A DNA stretch of 64,000 nucleotides from Trichoplusia ni (Eukaryota; Arthropoda; Insecta; Lepidoptera; Noctuidae), in NCBI RefSeq assembly GCF_003590095.1, contig NC_039493.1, forward strand, positions 7,254,001 through 7,318,000, given 5' to 3'. The position numbers were made by a program, and so were the translations under genes. Positions 50,501-63,165 of this stretch are shown here, piece after piece. Position 1 is the first letter of the stretch, and the number at the start of each line of letters is the position of its first letter. The notes beneath the pieces were generated by a model, which saw nothing but the letters and a program-made list of their open reading frames with translations, searched no databases and was not told where the DNA came from.

Positions 50501-51478
50501 GTTTTAAAATTTAGTTCAATTTTATTATGAACAACTTGAAAATTGAATTAATTATATCAGCATTTGCAAGTGTGTCTTGGTCTATTTATGGACATAAAAC
50601 TTAAGTATGGCATGAAAATGTTAAAACATATTTAAACAAAAAAATACAATGCTATATTAATACTCACATTGTGTCCCCAAATTAAATTCTCTGACTGCAC
50701 CATTAAACTGAGCCACCACTAATTCTGTAATTAAATTAAAAACAAGATTTTTAATGATGTTTCTTGAAAGTAATAAACTAAAGATATAGATAAGCATTGG
50801 ATATTTTTATGTACCTCTTTGCAGCACTGTTAAATCATAAACAGGAGAATTGTCTTTGCTAGCATTTTTTTTCTTCGAGTCTACCAGCAACATGTCTTCC
50901 CCAAGGTCTTCGACGTAGAATTTTCTAGCTTTCTGAGGGACTTCTTCATCCTCGAAGGACCGTGTTCTTGGTTCCCGAGTCTCGACGAGACCCGGCGGCC
51001 TTGGGCGCGCTACGAGGGCACTCTGCATAACTCTATCTTGGTTCAAGTTTTGCATAATAAAGTGGTCTTTAATCATGTCCAACTGTCTCCTCATTGATAT
51101 CATTTCGTTCCAGTAATAGAACGCTATAGAACAACTTATTACCATACATATAACACTCAACAAAAAATTCAACACGAACAAAAGCTTAATTTTCTTGGAA
51201 GACGCTATTGAGAACGTTGTATTTATATGCACGCCGAGGTCCGACGGTTTCTCTGTAATTTGCAAATAAAAACACCACGTTATTCATACATCTTCCTTTC
51301 CAAAAATAATAAAAATATTTAGTTGTTAATAAAAAAAGTCACCTGTATTGAGATGAATGACAGTCCCATCGGGTGAATTTAATTTGGTATTTTTACCAGT
51401 ATTCAGAAATATATTAGCCGCACCTGTCGAGTTCAAGGGAACACCCTCACTCATGTTGATTTTCTTTTCGCCATCCAT
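44514..51478 (-). CDS. egr: TNF-superfamily ligand, Eiger-like
   Basis: Exons in coding order: 51478-51343, 51252-50815, 50724-50668, 46194-46073, 44777-44514 (1017 nt, 338 aa). Insect Eiger is a membrane-bound cytokine that is shed and signals through the TNF receptors Wengen and Grindelwald to JNK. Seen: no signal peptide, a cytoplasmic N-terminus of about 65 residues ending KKIK, a single hydrophobic span at about 69-92 (type II anchor), a stalk with a furin-type REPR at 138-141, then a TNF homology domain at about 192-338. The domain holds the TNF signature V-T-I-K-E-G-G-L-Y-L-V-Y-A-Q (238-251), cysteines 261, 279 and 297, sequons at Asn291 and Asn319, and a final beta strand SYFGFVKLSS. 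All introns are GT-AG; the 4.5 kb intron 50667-46195 splits the TNF domain. Family membership is firm; orthology to eiger rests on it being the insect-type membrane TNF. Confidence 0.88.
48258..48512 (+). mobile_element. RTE-like non-LTR retroposon copy
   Basis: Starts near ACTAGCTGTTGCCCGCGACT and ends in a (CAAA)n stretch followed by TATATATTAGTATAGAT. This is the usual layout of short, 5'-truncated lepidopteran RTE-type copies. Its first 43 bases (48264-48306) are identical to 5264-5306. It is too short to encode protein. Confidence 0.7.
48498..48590. repeat. Short tandem repeat at the 3' end of the RTE copy
   Basis: Imperfect repeats of units such as TATAGATTAGT and TATAGAAGTATAGAT. The units resemble the ATTAGTATAGAT tail of the retroposon, so the array probably arose by expansion of that tail. 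Confidence 0.65.
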
Positions 51479-52000
51479 AATAAATACTACGGTTAAACTT
51501 GTTTATAGTACGATGTACTACAATTCTGCCGTAAGCGTACGCGCCGCCGTAGTTACCTAAACAAAGGATGTAAAGCTCAAATAAGTTCGCACTGACCGCA
51601 TATGATAACCGCGAGTTGATAAAAAACACAAACACATTACATACCATGTATGTATCCGCTGGCACTTAATTGCTATGTTTTTCATATAAATCTCACTAAA
51701 ACTTGCACATAAAGTCTTTCATTATAACTAAAACCAGTTCGTTGACTTCCATAAATACAACAAATAAACACAACAAACAAAAACTTTTTGCTCCCTCACT
51801 TCGTTCGTTTCGATATAAGTCCTTTTGGCTAAGCGCGCACGACTCTGACCGGTACCGGCTGCGCGCCAAATTCGAACTGAGCGTGCAAAGTTTTGAACTG
51901 CGATGCGATGCTAGCGACTAGCGAGTGAATGCGGAATGACCGCGATTAGCGCGCTGGGATATATTGGTCGGTGGATGGTGGACGCTGGGTAACTTTTACA
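51479..52000 (-). promoter_or_regulatory. Upstream region of the TNF-ligand gene
   Basis: The 520 bases before the start codon, with a GC-richer patch at about 51830-51950 (ACCGGTACCGGCTGCGCGCC). Presumed 5' UTR and promoter; no TATA box was identified with confidence. Confidence 0.35.
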
Positions 52001-54418
52001 AATGGTACACAGGCGTGCATGGTTATATTGGCTTTATACGTTGAATACGCTGAATTTGAGCTTATTCAGCGAATGTTGGAATACTGATATTGTGAAGTTG
52101 GTCTCATATCATATTGGTGGCTTAATGGTTGATATCGGTAGTGTGGTAAGTGCTTATTGGTAGTTTAGTTGGTTAAATGTTGAAGTCCCAAGTCGTTTAG
52201 TATTAATATTTTACGTGAAAAAATGATCACTACCCTCAACAATTTTCTAACAGTACTATACTTACATGACAAATTATTATTTTTTTGTTGTTGTACCATC
52301 TCCTAAGTCCTACGGCTATTAATATAAATACACAAGAGCCAAAGAAAGTAATATTTTTCCTAGCTTATGCATTTTTTTTTCGAAGAATCCCCCTAATTAT
52401 ATTTTAGTAAATTTATCAATTGTAAAACACTTCATTTTTCTTTATAAGAAGCGAGACAGGTATATTCAAAAATTTCAACATTAACTAATTGTAGAAACCG
52501 TTATTCTAGTTAGGTTTGACAGTAGGTACTTACTGGAATAATGGGAATCGTGCCTCTTTAGCAAAACAATTAGCATTGAACTCATCTGTAGGGAAACATT
52601 AACTACTGAATCAAAGGATTGTTTTATTTTGACTTTAAGAAAAAATAGTGATGAGTACTTTGGCTTTGATAACTTATGTAGATAAGTATGGTGTCTTTTA
52701 GTTTAGGGGACTATGAGTGAAAACATCACTACGACGCACGCAGGAGAACTGAATGGATATCTTACTTTCTGGGCATCCAAATATTTGTCAGTAGATACTA
52801 GGTACTATTTATAAGATAGAGGAACATTGTCGCAGTGGTATGCGCTACCAGCTGCTCTCGTCTGAGACTCGGTTATCTTACTGTGACGGATATAGTCCGC
52901 ATTAGGGATGTAGCTTGACTTGTCGCCTATCTTAATTGTCGATATTTTTTGGCGGGAGGAATATCAATGAATGATCTTTCATTCCGATATGATAAATTCG
53001 GGAGTGTCGGGCACTACAACTTTCTGAAACTATCGGTTAGTTATTTATATCTTACGTTAAATGAAAGGAAATAGATATAAAAAAAAACATAAATTAAAGC
53101 AGCAAAGTATTCCCCGGCACGACTTATAGCTTTATGATTTTGGGGGAATCCCTTAAAAAAGTTAAACTGAGAGTTTACTGAAATAAGATAATAAAGTAAG
53201 ACCCCGAGATCTCACTTATCCATACAAGAAATAAAATAAATGATTATGTCACCATAAGTGTTTCCGCAATTGCCTTGGAATCATGAAGAAAAACAATAAT
53301 ATGTAGATACTTATAAGAATAGATAATAGACATCAGCTGTTATACGCTAGCTGTATGTAAAAACAATGATCGTGAATCGGTATTTTAATTTGCGACATTG
53401 GTTTTCTTCCATATTGAACTTAATCAACGGGAAAAATAGGGTAGTAGTAATTACCCAATAAATTATTATCAACAAAAGAAGGGCAAGTCAAAAGTTTTCA
53501 AATGTGTGTTACCTTGGAAACTATCTTGTATCCTTTCATGAGAGTGCACAGTTACTTTAATTTACTACGACAAAACTATATACTTTCCGTTAATCGATTC
53601 TGCAAATCATCATGGCTGCAACAAGAGGCAGAAAACCGATTGGTTTGAGGTTTAGGGGAACACATTTACAAGCACAAAGGTCTGAATGCAAAGGCAGTAA
53701 ATCCTACAAAGCGTTTGCTATCCTATTTGAACGATTGTTTGTACGTACAGTACATGTAGGTTGTTATACTGTTAGATGGAAAGGGATTTGTATTAATCCT
53801 AGGCAGTGTGTAAATTGTGTGTCTATTTCTATTGAATAAGAAGACAAGTAAAATACTAGTTAAATATTATAAAAACTTTCTAATTTCGTGAGACTCAGTT
53901 GCTAAACTTCCTTTTTTCCGTTTCTACACCTAAAGCCAAAAATAGCCATAATTTATTTAATTATTCTTGAGATAATAAAATTTTGGGAGAGCGGATGATA
54001 CGCGCATTCCTGAGCAGATATCATAAAAAAGCTTTAATTAAGTATGGACTCGAAAGGATATTTCGAGCTAGATCCAGCCCTGCTAGCCGGTTTTATTTTG
54101 GGCCGAGCCAAACTCTACACCATAAGATTTCGCGAAGTTATGTACATACCTTAGCGGGCATGTTTTAACAGCTATGGCGAAAATAGATGAGATCTCACAG
54201 GATTTGCTGGAACGAGTTCACACGGAGGTCAACTATAAGCAGAAAAGAAGACTAGAAATATAATATTAATTGTAACCATAATTATGGAGAAATTATCATG
54301 GTCAACCTGCACCTCTTTAAACTTTTTAATAAACAGACTATTAAGGTACAGTGAATATTTTTTTTCTTTTTCGCCATTAATTTTAACTTCGGAGAGTCGG
54401 CGATCCCATCCAGTAGAC

Positions 54419-54469
54419 ATTTGTCTAGTCCCTCAGGACAAATATAGGACACGACCTTTTCCAGTCGTG
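54419..54469. repeat. Two adjacent small inverted repeats
   Basis: ATTTGTC (54419-54425) pairs with GACAAAT (54437-54443), and CACGAC (54450-54455) pairs with GTCGTG (54464-54469). They form two neighbouring hairpins. No element was identified. Confidence 0.5.
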
Positions 54470-56520
54470 GCATTTTACGACAATTCTAGGATTTCCAGGA
54501 CACAAACAGTAATCCTTTAATTTTATTTAACTCTATAAAGGATTCTTGGATAATCGGATTTGAACGTGATATTTTCCCAAAACAGATTTGGCATCCTTCT
54601 CCAGTTCTACTGGAAAAGCTTAAGCTAAATACCATAATCTGACGAAAAGTAATCGAAAATTATCATCGACTTGACTCTTTGACGTAAGTTGGACTCACAA
54701 CATAAGGCCCAATGACTAAAACTGAATCTGAATCTGATATTATCATTAGTAAATTAAGTAGCAATGTCATAAACGCGTCGTCAGCTAAATTACACGCGGT
54801 AATTGTCTTGATCACATTCGCTTAATTACCTAGAATAATTAATGAGTGTATGTTTGGTGAAGAAATTGGAGCTATGTGAGTCATGGGGAGGACGGCCGGA
54901 CTTGACTCACGTAACGTACACTGCATTATATGCAAACAGTCATTATTCCATAGATATTACTTCTTTGTTACACTGACCTCTTTTGTTGGTTGTGTCAGCA
55001 AAAAGTAATATCTTGGAAACGCAACGAAAAACAGAACGCAACCGAAACGCGCGATGTCTCACGTTATCAAGAAACAGTGACGTAGGAGGGTAAGAGAACT
55101 TGTCTTCTTTAGCATGTGTGTATAAAATAATGTTCATGAGACGGGCAGTCCCATAATTCATGAACAGATTTTAAATATTCCAAAATACTTTGCTTTACAG
55201 TAAGTGAAATTCTATTTACAAACGGTTGTTCCTTACCTAACCTTTTTGGATTTATAAGTGGTCACTTCAAAAAGATGCCGTTAAATAAGATTTAAAAATA
55301 GAAGAATGGCTCACAATATGCACGACAGTGTGTCACCATAACGGCATTAACATGAGCGAATATTATTGGCCAGTGATTGGAACTTTCTTTTGCAAATAAA
55401 ATATCGTAATGATAAAGAATCATGTCGTAAGAATTAGTCAGCAGTTAGCACGTTTCCTACCACTTTCGACGTGGAAGCAGCATTGTCCTACATTCCTGTT
55501 ACGGCGTTGTTTACTCGACATTCCCACAGAGATACGCTCACCTACTTAATTTATCAATCACTGATACGGCATGGATACGACTGCACGTTTGCTTTCCTTT
55601 GATCTCAATGTTTAGCTTTATCGGTCAAGATTGATGGATTTCTGTTTAATTTCTTATTTAATGCGGTCGTACGATTACCTAGTTACAATTTGTGCATTTT
55701 GGCATTGATTAAGTCTGTGGAATTTTTTAGGCGCATTTGCTTTCCTTCTGGTGGACTTACAAGATACTTTAAAATCCTGCTTTCGTGACTTAAAAGTTGT
55801 CTTTAGGCTTTCTACTTACAATTTAAATTACCCTTTGCCGTATTGGAATGTTTATTTAGAATGGAATGTTTATGTGCATCTTGAATGCAAAGTAGGTTCA
55901 TTTAGTAGTTTATAATATAATAATAATAGGCCTCTTCCCGGACTGAAATGAAACTCATAATTAATTTTATGAAACAAGTGATAAATCAAAATATTAGATA
56001 CATATACAATATTGGATTTTCCATTAATTCATCGGCAAATGTAAATACGGGATTGAGGCCCAGACCTTATTACAAGAGCTGTGATAATTAACTGTGATGA
56101 GAAAGTTTAAACGAAATCAATCACTCTTAAACCGGTTTAAAAAAAATAAAAAACTTCTCACACTTCAATGAATTATTTCCGGTCATAATGCTCGGGGACT
56201 ATGTGACATCCGCTGCGTAACGCCAAAGGGTCGCTTCAGCACATTCCTTCAGCTGGATTCATATCAGCCGACAAAGAATGTTACTCATTACGAAATACCT
56301 TTGCCAGTGACTCAGATAAAAAAAGTTGAATGAACCAAAATGATGAGTTAGGATTAAGTTTGAAGACAACGCTAGCTTGGTCATGTAGGCTATAAGATGT
56401 TTTTGTTATTATAAATGGTTGGCTGTGTACGGCCAATGTTCAGTACTCAATAATTAATGTTTTTTTGATTTCATAACGTTCATTTTGACAGTTGTAAGCA
56501 ATTATGGACCCATGAGTATA

Positions 56521-56706
56521 GGGCCCCAATTCTGCTATTTACAATGGCCGATGAATGAATGAAAGTTGGCTTAAAATGTCATTTTTTGTATTTTTTCCTG
56601 CAAAATAAGGTCAATATAACTAACTTCCAATTATTGTATTGGCAAAATGCTTTAATCCAATTGCCATTCATTTATAGGCCATTGTAAAATAGCAGAATCG
56701 GTTCCC
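56521..56706. mobile_element. MITE copy 1 with ~45-bp inverted ends
   Basis: 186 bp starting GGGCCCCAATTCTGCTATTT and ending with the inverted equivalent (AAATAGCAGAATCGGTTCCC, with one extra A in its A run). The inner arms include GGCCGATGAATGAATG on one side and CATTCATTTATAGGCC on the other. No coding capacity. A target duplication could not be read with certainty. Confidence 0.75.
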
Positions 56707-57108
56707 AGCACATTTACACGTGAGAGCAAACGCTTTCTTATATACTCATACTTAATTTGTGTTGTTGTCGGCGTGTTTGTAAAGTACATTTACAGGAGAA
56801 CATCGACCTGGCTGCTGTGAAGAAAGAAAAGAGCAAACTCAAATATAATAAAAACGACAACGGTTAGGCTCGACGCTGATTCACGCTGCAGGACTTTGTG
56901 ATCCAGTAAGATATCGAGTTAGTTATACATTAGCATGACTAGCAACTAGCAACTCCAATGTGCAGTTTTATTATATACCTACCTACTCATATCCTCTAAA
57001 ACCTGAATATTTAAACGATGATTAGCTGATAACAATATGGTTCTGTGTCTAGCCACGAAGTAGTTTACCAAAGAGTTTTTATCATCATTCAGGTTAAATA
57101 AACCATCA

Positions 57109-57290
57109 GGGCGCCGATTCTGTTATTTACAACGTCCGATTAATGAATGGCAGTTGGATTGAAATTGTGTAGAAAAATGCTTAAGAGAATAGGAATAGTT
57201 TCATATTTAATCCAAGTGCCTAACACTCACTAACATTTGAAGCCGAATTTCATTCATTCATCGGCCATTGTAAATAGCAGAATTGGGGCT
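57109..57290. mobile_element. MITE copy 2 of the same family
   Basis: 182 bp with the same ends (GGGCGCCGATTCTGTTATTT and AAATAGCAGAATTGGGGCT) and similar inner arms (GGCAGTTGG, CATTCATTCATCGGCCATTG). It lies 400 bases from copy 1. The two copies have diverged in the central part. Confidence 0.75.
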
Positions 57291-58967
57291 GCGAACTCTA
57301 CAAAGTTACATTATTGTCGGTGTGCAAGAGCAACGCCGCGATATGTCGTGGAGTGCCCGTAACCACTTCATAATGTTCAGAAATGTTATCTTGTATAACG
57401 TTACCTGTATCAACAGCAAGCAGAGTTACCTAATCGTAGCAAATGACAGATACAATCCTCGTACTTGACCCATATATTCGTATTACCTGCAAATTCGGCC
57501 TTCGCGCCAACTTAAAAAGAAGCTTACGCGAGTCTTGGCAAATCGACAAAAAATGGTCGAAGCCCTGCCATTTGGTGCCCTTGGATGCTGTTGCTTAGGT
57601 TTATTTTGTTATAAGCTTGGCTGGAATTTTAGATTTAGGTAATAGCCCGTATAAGGCTGGAATGTCGAAACGCCGGCGTTCAGAGAAAGCTGTGTTCAAA
57701 CGATTTAAGTATTTTAACTGCGATGTTGATTAAATGATTACCAAAAACATATTCGACACTGTTTTACTTCATAATTATGTCGCGTTGATTAATCAATCAG
57801 TATCTTCATGTATTTTATCTTTAAGATAGAACAAAAGGAAAAAAGAATATGTGCCTTTCGTCCGTCCTTCAAATTTAACACCTCTCTGAAAACAGACGAG
57901 TTAGTGGTTGATTGATTGCCTCTTCAAACGCTTGTAAAACTTTCACAAGATAAATCTTTTCAACATTTTTTACTTAGTTTAAGTGCTAGTTAAAGCTGTG
58001 GTTTATCTCTCAAAGTGTGAATACTTATCGTTATGACAAAGATTTTTTATGGCTATTTTTCAGGTTCGAAGCTTGCCATGTGTATACATTTCGCAATCGA
58101 ATTACATTCGCAGCCGTACCTTAAAATCAAAAGTTTTTATTTTAGGTAAGTAGTTTTGAAGTTCAAAACGTTACAATGATGATTCTAGTTGCACGGTTCT
58201 AAAGTTTAATATGTAGGAGATGGAAAAAATCTGGCAAGAAACTCCATATTAACTAATACATTATATACGATGCAAAGTCAAAGATAAGGAGTAACCCATG
58301 TAGCACTAGATGTTATGACTTGACAAAAAAGGTATTTTCCACACAAGTATTTTACTTCAGAACATTGTACGAGACTTTGACTAAGAGCTGTCGTGTTGCG
58401 GTGGAAAAGCGAGGGTCGCTGACAACAACAGGCTCACTATGTGTATGCTTTTACGTCAAAATATACGCTAGATTATGTCAGAGATAATGTAAAAATAATA
58501 CATAAATAATGTAATAAATAAGTCGTCGTTATATTATGATTCATCAACGTCGAATATAACCTAACACATAATTTTCTCACACAATTTCTAGAAATATGAC
58601 GAAAATATACGAGTGCGTAGAGAAAATAACGGAGGATTTTTCTGAGTTCATTTACACTGCGCGAATTCTTTTAACTGAATCCTTATGAAAGTAGGCCGGA
58701 CCGTTAGGCTCACTGTCTCATCTCCTTTGCCTCGGTGAAAGCTGAGCGAGGAAAAAAATGTTCGAAATATGGCGGCCATTCTAGTATGTTAAATAATGGC
58801 TTAAAATTGAGGGCAGTAGACTTGCAAATGAGGTTTGTTTTGGCGCCTGTTTAAAAGTAACGGTCTTGACATCTTTGATGAATACACATTGCTTGAGAAA
58901 AGCTAGTAACCACACTATAAGTCATGTTGTGGCAGAACGTAAATTGACTATGGAGTTCGGTACAATA

Positions 58968-59248
58968 TCTTCTAATATATAAAATTCCCGTGTCACGATG
59001 TTAGTTACCGTACTCCTCCGAAACGGCTTAAGCGATTTTTACCAAATTTTATATGCGTATTCAGTAGGTCTGAGAATCGACTAACATCTATTTTTCATAC
59101 CCCAAAGTGTTAAGGGTTGCTCACACAAAAAAAAAAATTGTATCTTTTGGACGAAATTTTGGTTTTAATTTTTTTATAATGTGGCATTAAAAATACATAC
59201 AACTAGAAATAATTCAGTAGGCAAATCAACGTTTGCTGGCTCAGCTAG
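58968..59248 (+). mobile_element. Non-autonomous Helitron
   Basis: Starts TCTTCTAATATATAAAATTC right after an A (58967), and ends CTAG (59245-59248) right before a T, which is the Helitron rule of insertion between A and T. A hairpin GCAAA-TCAACG-TTTGC (59221-59236) sits 8 bases before CTAG, as expected for a Helitron 3' end. The body contains CGTACTCCTCCGAAACGGCT and GGTCTGAGAATCG, segments common in lepidopteran Helitron-like repeats. At 281 bp it encodes nothing. Confidence 0.75.
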
Positions 59249-62200
59249 TATGTGTATAGTATTGTAGGATATCGCTTATACACATTGATAAATATTTTGC
59301 TTGGATTATTATGTTAATTCTTATGTATTATTAATAGTTAAAACAAAAAAAAACTATTTTTTAAAGAAGTACAAACGCTTGACGTAGGTGGTTCGTAATT
59401 CATTAACACAAAAGTTTTGATGGTAAATCATAGAATATTCTCATTGAACTTGTGTGAATTTGCCTTCACAAATGTTCCGTATTTGTGTGGTCAGCAAATT
59501 GTAAATAAGTTTTTATTTTTCAGGAACAGCAAAAAATATCTATGTTAAAAACGATCCTAACACAGTATAGCCGCGTTTTTGACATACATTCAACCACTTG
59601 CTATAATCTGGTTCAGTGTACCAATGATACGAGTGTTTACAAACAAAACGTTGCATTTTCTCATGACCTTCCCTCCATGTTCATCTAAAGGCGCAGTTTC
59701 AAATAGTTCTATGAAGATGTTTATTTATTTTCGCCGCTTTAGCATCTAGACAAGGATGCTGACTAGTGTTTTCAAAGATATCTAGATTTCATAATATTAT
59801 TGATACATTACGTAGTTCGTATAGTAAGAAAACTAGGGCATTTCCGCGGCCGAATTGTACACAAGTTGATTCGCATTACTTATGTAACAGCTGAATCGTC
59901 TATTTCCATGTTTATCATTATAATTGGAATTATGATTGATTTATGAAATTCGAGTCGACGATATCGAGACAATATTTACTATAATAGAAATTGCATAGGT
60001 TCACCTCGTGGCGTAATTGGAGCGATTTTTTAAGATAATAGAGGGCACTGAGGTTTATGCGCTGTGTTTATTTGTTTCGCGTTGTTTGCAAATTACAGTT
60101 AAGCTCAAAATAAACCTAGATATTGTTACGTTGTAAATATTATTGGTGTAGGTCGTCACGCTAGCCTAGTACATTATTAAGTGGCATGTCTTGAAATGTG
60201 ACCCAATACTGAAATACCTGGATGAACCTGGGTGACTCTTAGATGCTACGAGTACTATACAAGTTTATACATATTAACTTATTCTAATAAGATTCTCAAT
60301 TTAACAATCATGGCCATTTACGTAAACGCTCAATTGACCCAGGAATTATAGAAGGGTTCAAAGGTTTACGACCTTCCCTAAAAGTAGGCGGTAAACAACC
60401 AACCAAAACATACTTAACTGACACCACAACTTGTTTTCCGATCAAGTTTTACGTTGTTCGATAAATGACTGTTATTCGAAACGATTGTGTACAATGCAAT
60501 ATTACGCACTTATTGACTTTTTTCAGGATCGGTAACGCCATGTTTTCCACCACGTGTGGGCCATAACCGATGCCTAGAACTCCGTAACACGATGCTGCAC
60601 CATGACGTGACTCACAGAGGGAATGTTTACTTCAATAGGCCTTCAAGCGGACGACCCATTAAAAAAGAATCACGTAAAAAATGGCGCTATTTTTCACTCT
60701 ATGGTAGCGGAATAAGATGCGTGTATCGTCTGTGCACGGCAAAGACAACTTTGTAGAGTTTGAATGCGTATTTTTTTTCAGAAGCGAGTATTCACAAAAC
60801 AATCGATCAGTTGAACGATTAACATTGTCTTAGAATCGATTGAGGTTTCTTGTCAATGTAAACTATTTGGAGACGTGCAGTCTGGAGTTCGATGTCTTGA
60901 GTAAGGAGTAACGACTTTTCTCGTAGCTGTGGTGTGTTTATGAAGCGCATGTTTTATGTAATGTTGACATTTCATTTTTGGTGTTTTATACCAATAACGT
61001 GATTTACGGTACACGAAAAAAAAACTTAGTCTTAATTGGTATAGAGGCCTTTTGCGAATCAATAATGAGAGAGATCAGAGATGTGTGTATCAAACACGGA
61101 AAAATGTAAAATTAAATACCTGTCTCATAGCGTAACAGTTCTAAAAATAAAACATTTTAATTACGTATTAAAGCAAAATCAAAGAGCAAAAGCAATGTAG
61201 GCAATGGCTTTAATCCTAGTAACGAATCGTTTGAGCATGCCAGATGTTTCTGATTACAGTCATCACTTTAATCACATCTTCAATCTTGTCGTTTTATGAC
61301 GATATTAATTTAAATTTGAGATATTTTAAGGTGGTATAACTTGTCTTTTAAATGTAGAATATGACAAAGGAGTTTGTGGTACAGTCAACCTCCATGCTAC
61401 ACCATTTAGTAATCTGTGGCTACACCTCCATGAGTAGGTACCATCAACGTCGCAAGGCTCCAGAGTCCAATCGAATAAAAGAACTTGGTAGTAGGGCTAG
61501 GGAACAAAGAAGTATTAAAAATAACGCCTAACACCAAGTCCCAAAGCAAGAGTCTTGCTGTTGTGGAAGAGAGACGCAACTCTATCATGTGTACCTAGTA
61601 CTCTATCTCATTCAAAAGAGTCAGATAAAACTTGCTGAACCTGACACATGTTTCAAGAAGATGCCCGTAGTTTAAATTGGTGATGTGTAATAGCAAAACA
61701 ACATTGACACGACATCGCGCCACGTGTTATCCGAGCCTTTGCGCTATCATTTGTTTTAAAACTCATGTAACAATGTTTAGTATATGGTTCAAGGCTATTG
61801 CAATTGGGATCAAGGCTGACATGTAATCTAAAATATTTGCCCCTATTTAGAACACGTCTATATTTGGATCTGACTATTTAGGAACTCTGTTTTGTAGTGC
61901 TATGGTTACAATTTCAATTGTATAGGCCGTTAGTTTTATACGTGAGCAAAGGCATGTTTTTATAACATGGTGTAGGTATGTCATCATTAAACTTAGCTCA
62001 AATAAAATTTTAAGAAATATCGATTAAAATTTCGGTGATCTGTTTATTCACAACAGAAGTTTTACTTATATTTTTGAAGATTATATTACAATGTTACTAG
62101 TCCCTGTTCTGGCTTAGCATATTTGTTATCAGACCACGTAGATACGTACACTTTTGGTAAATTTATAGAACCCAAAAGTAAAATGAGAACAAAAGTACCG

Positions 62201-63039
62201 TAAATGTGTTCTCATTTATTTGTCTAATAGCAACAATTACTAACACAAACAGTCTAATATTTAGAACTCTTTTGTGGGAAGAATTAGTACCAACATTCAT
62301 TTCATATTTGCTGTAATCAAATTTGAGAATGGACCTGATATTTTTCTCAAGTTTAAAGTTCATGTTATAAACTGATTTTAGTTCTTCAAGATGCTTTGGT
62401 TTATCGAATTTTATATGAATTGACAAAAGTATTTTTACAAGTGAGGGTCTACCTCCACACTTTAAAGTAATGTTAATGCGGGCGTGTGAGAGAGATGTTT
62501 CTATACGGCTGTATTAGGCTGTCACGCTTGCACAGCTGTAATAATATGACTAAGAGGAGGTTGTAGAGTCTTTGGAGTAATAAAAATACGGTATCTTGCT
62601 AAGTATCTACTTAAGAGTATTTTATAGGTTTTTCGTGTGATTAAATTTATAGTTCTACCTAAATTTGTAAATTCATATATAAACTAAATCTAATAAGGAA
62701 ATTTGCGACTTAAGGACACGTAAATACACATTTCTCAGATTTCTATTAATCACCACAATAATATTATGTTATTGCATTTACGTAATAAAGTAAAAGTTAT
62801 TTATATTTGTCAGCAGTTTGCAATTTTGTTTATGAAAACTTTCTTCATAGGCGACGTAGGCACTATTACTTTGATTTTCTATAAATAACCGAAGAAACAA
62901 TATATTTTCAAGAATATTTTCAATTGAACAAAATCTTAAAACTCTCTATATTTTAGAATGGTTGATGTAGGTACAACCATTATTAAAACTCTGAAACCAG
63001 TTTTAATAGGTAATAATAAGTTTTAATCTACCCGTGAGG

Positions 63040-63165
63040 CACAGACGCTAGACGTAGCTACACATACTCATCGCACATGAATTCGAAAAGACATCGCTGG
63101 GAATCGAACCTAACACTTTGGCAGTAGAACAGATGTACAACCGAGAACTCCAAAAACAAACTTCA
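63040..63165 (-). repeat. tRNA-like retroposon fragment with B-box
   Basis: On the minus strand GGTTCGATTCCCAGCG (63110-63095) matches the RNA polymerase III B-box and T-arm pattern, but no complete cloverleaf can be built upstream. It fits a tRNA-derived SINE remnant better than a functional tRNA gene. Confidence 0.4.

Larger units (their letters stand above)
46195..50667. other. Intron 3 of the TNF-ligand gene, 4.5 kb
   Basis: AT-rich intron splitting the TNF homology domain. It contains an RTE-like retroposon copy (48258-48512) and an adjoining short tandem repeat. No further exon is needed by the reading frame. Confidence 0.6.

Noticed and set aside
52810..52920. tRNA-derived SINE (GTGGTATGCGCTACCAG)
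   Set aside because: An A-box-like start is present but the B-box match is poor and no second copy in the window supports it.
53612..53839. 75-codon open frame starting MAATRGRKP
   Set aside because: It looks basic and gene-like at the start but has no similarity, no promoter or splice support, and is of chance length for this region.
63040..63165. Functional tRNA gene
   Set aside because: Only the B-box/T-arm is recognisable; acceptor and anticodon stems do not pair, so a SINE remnant is more likely.
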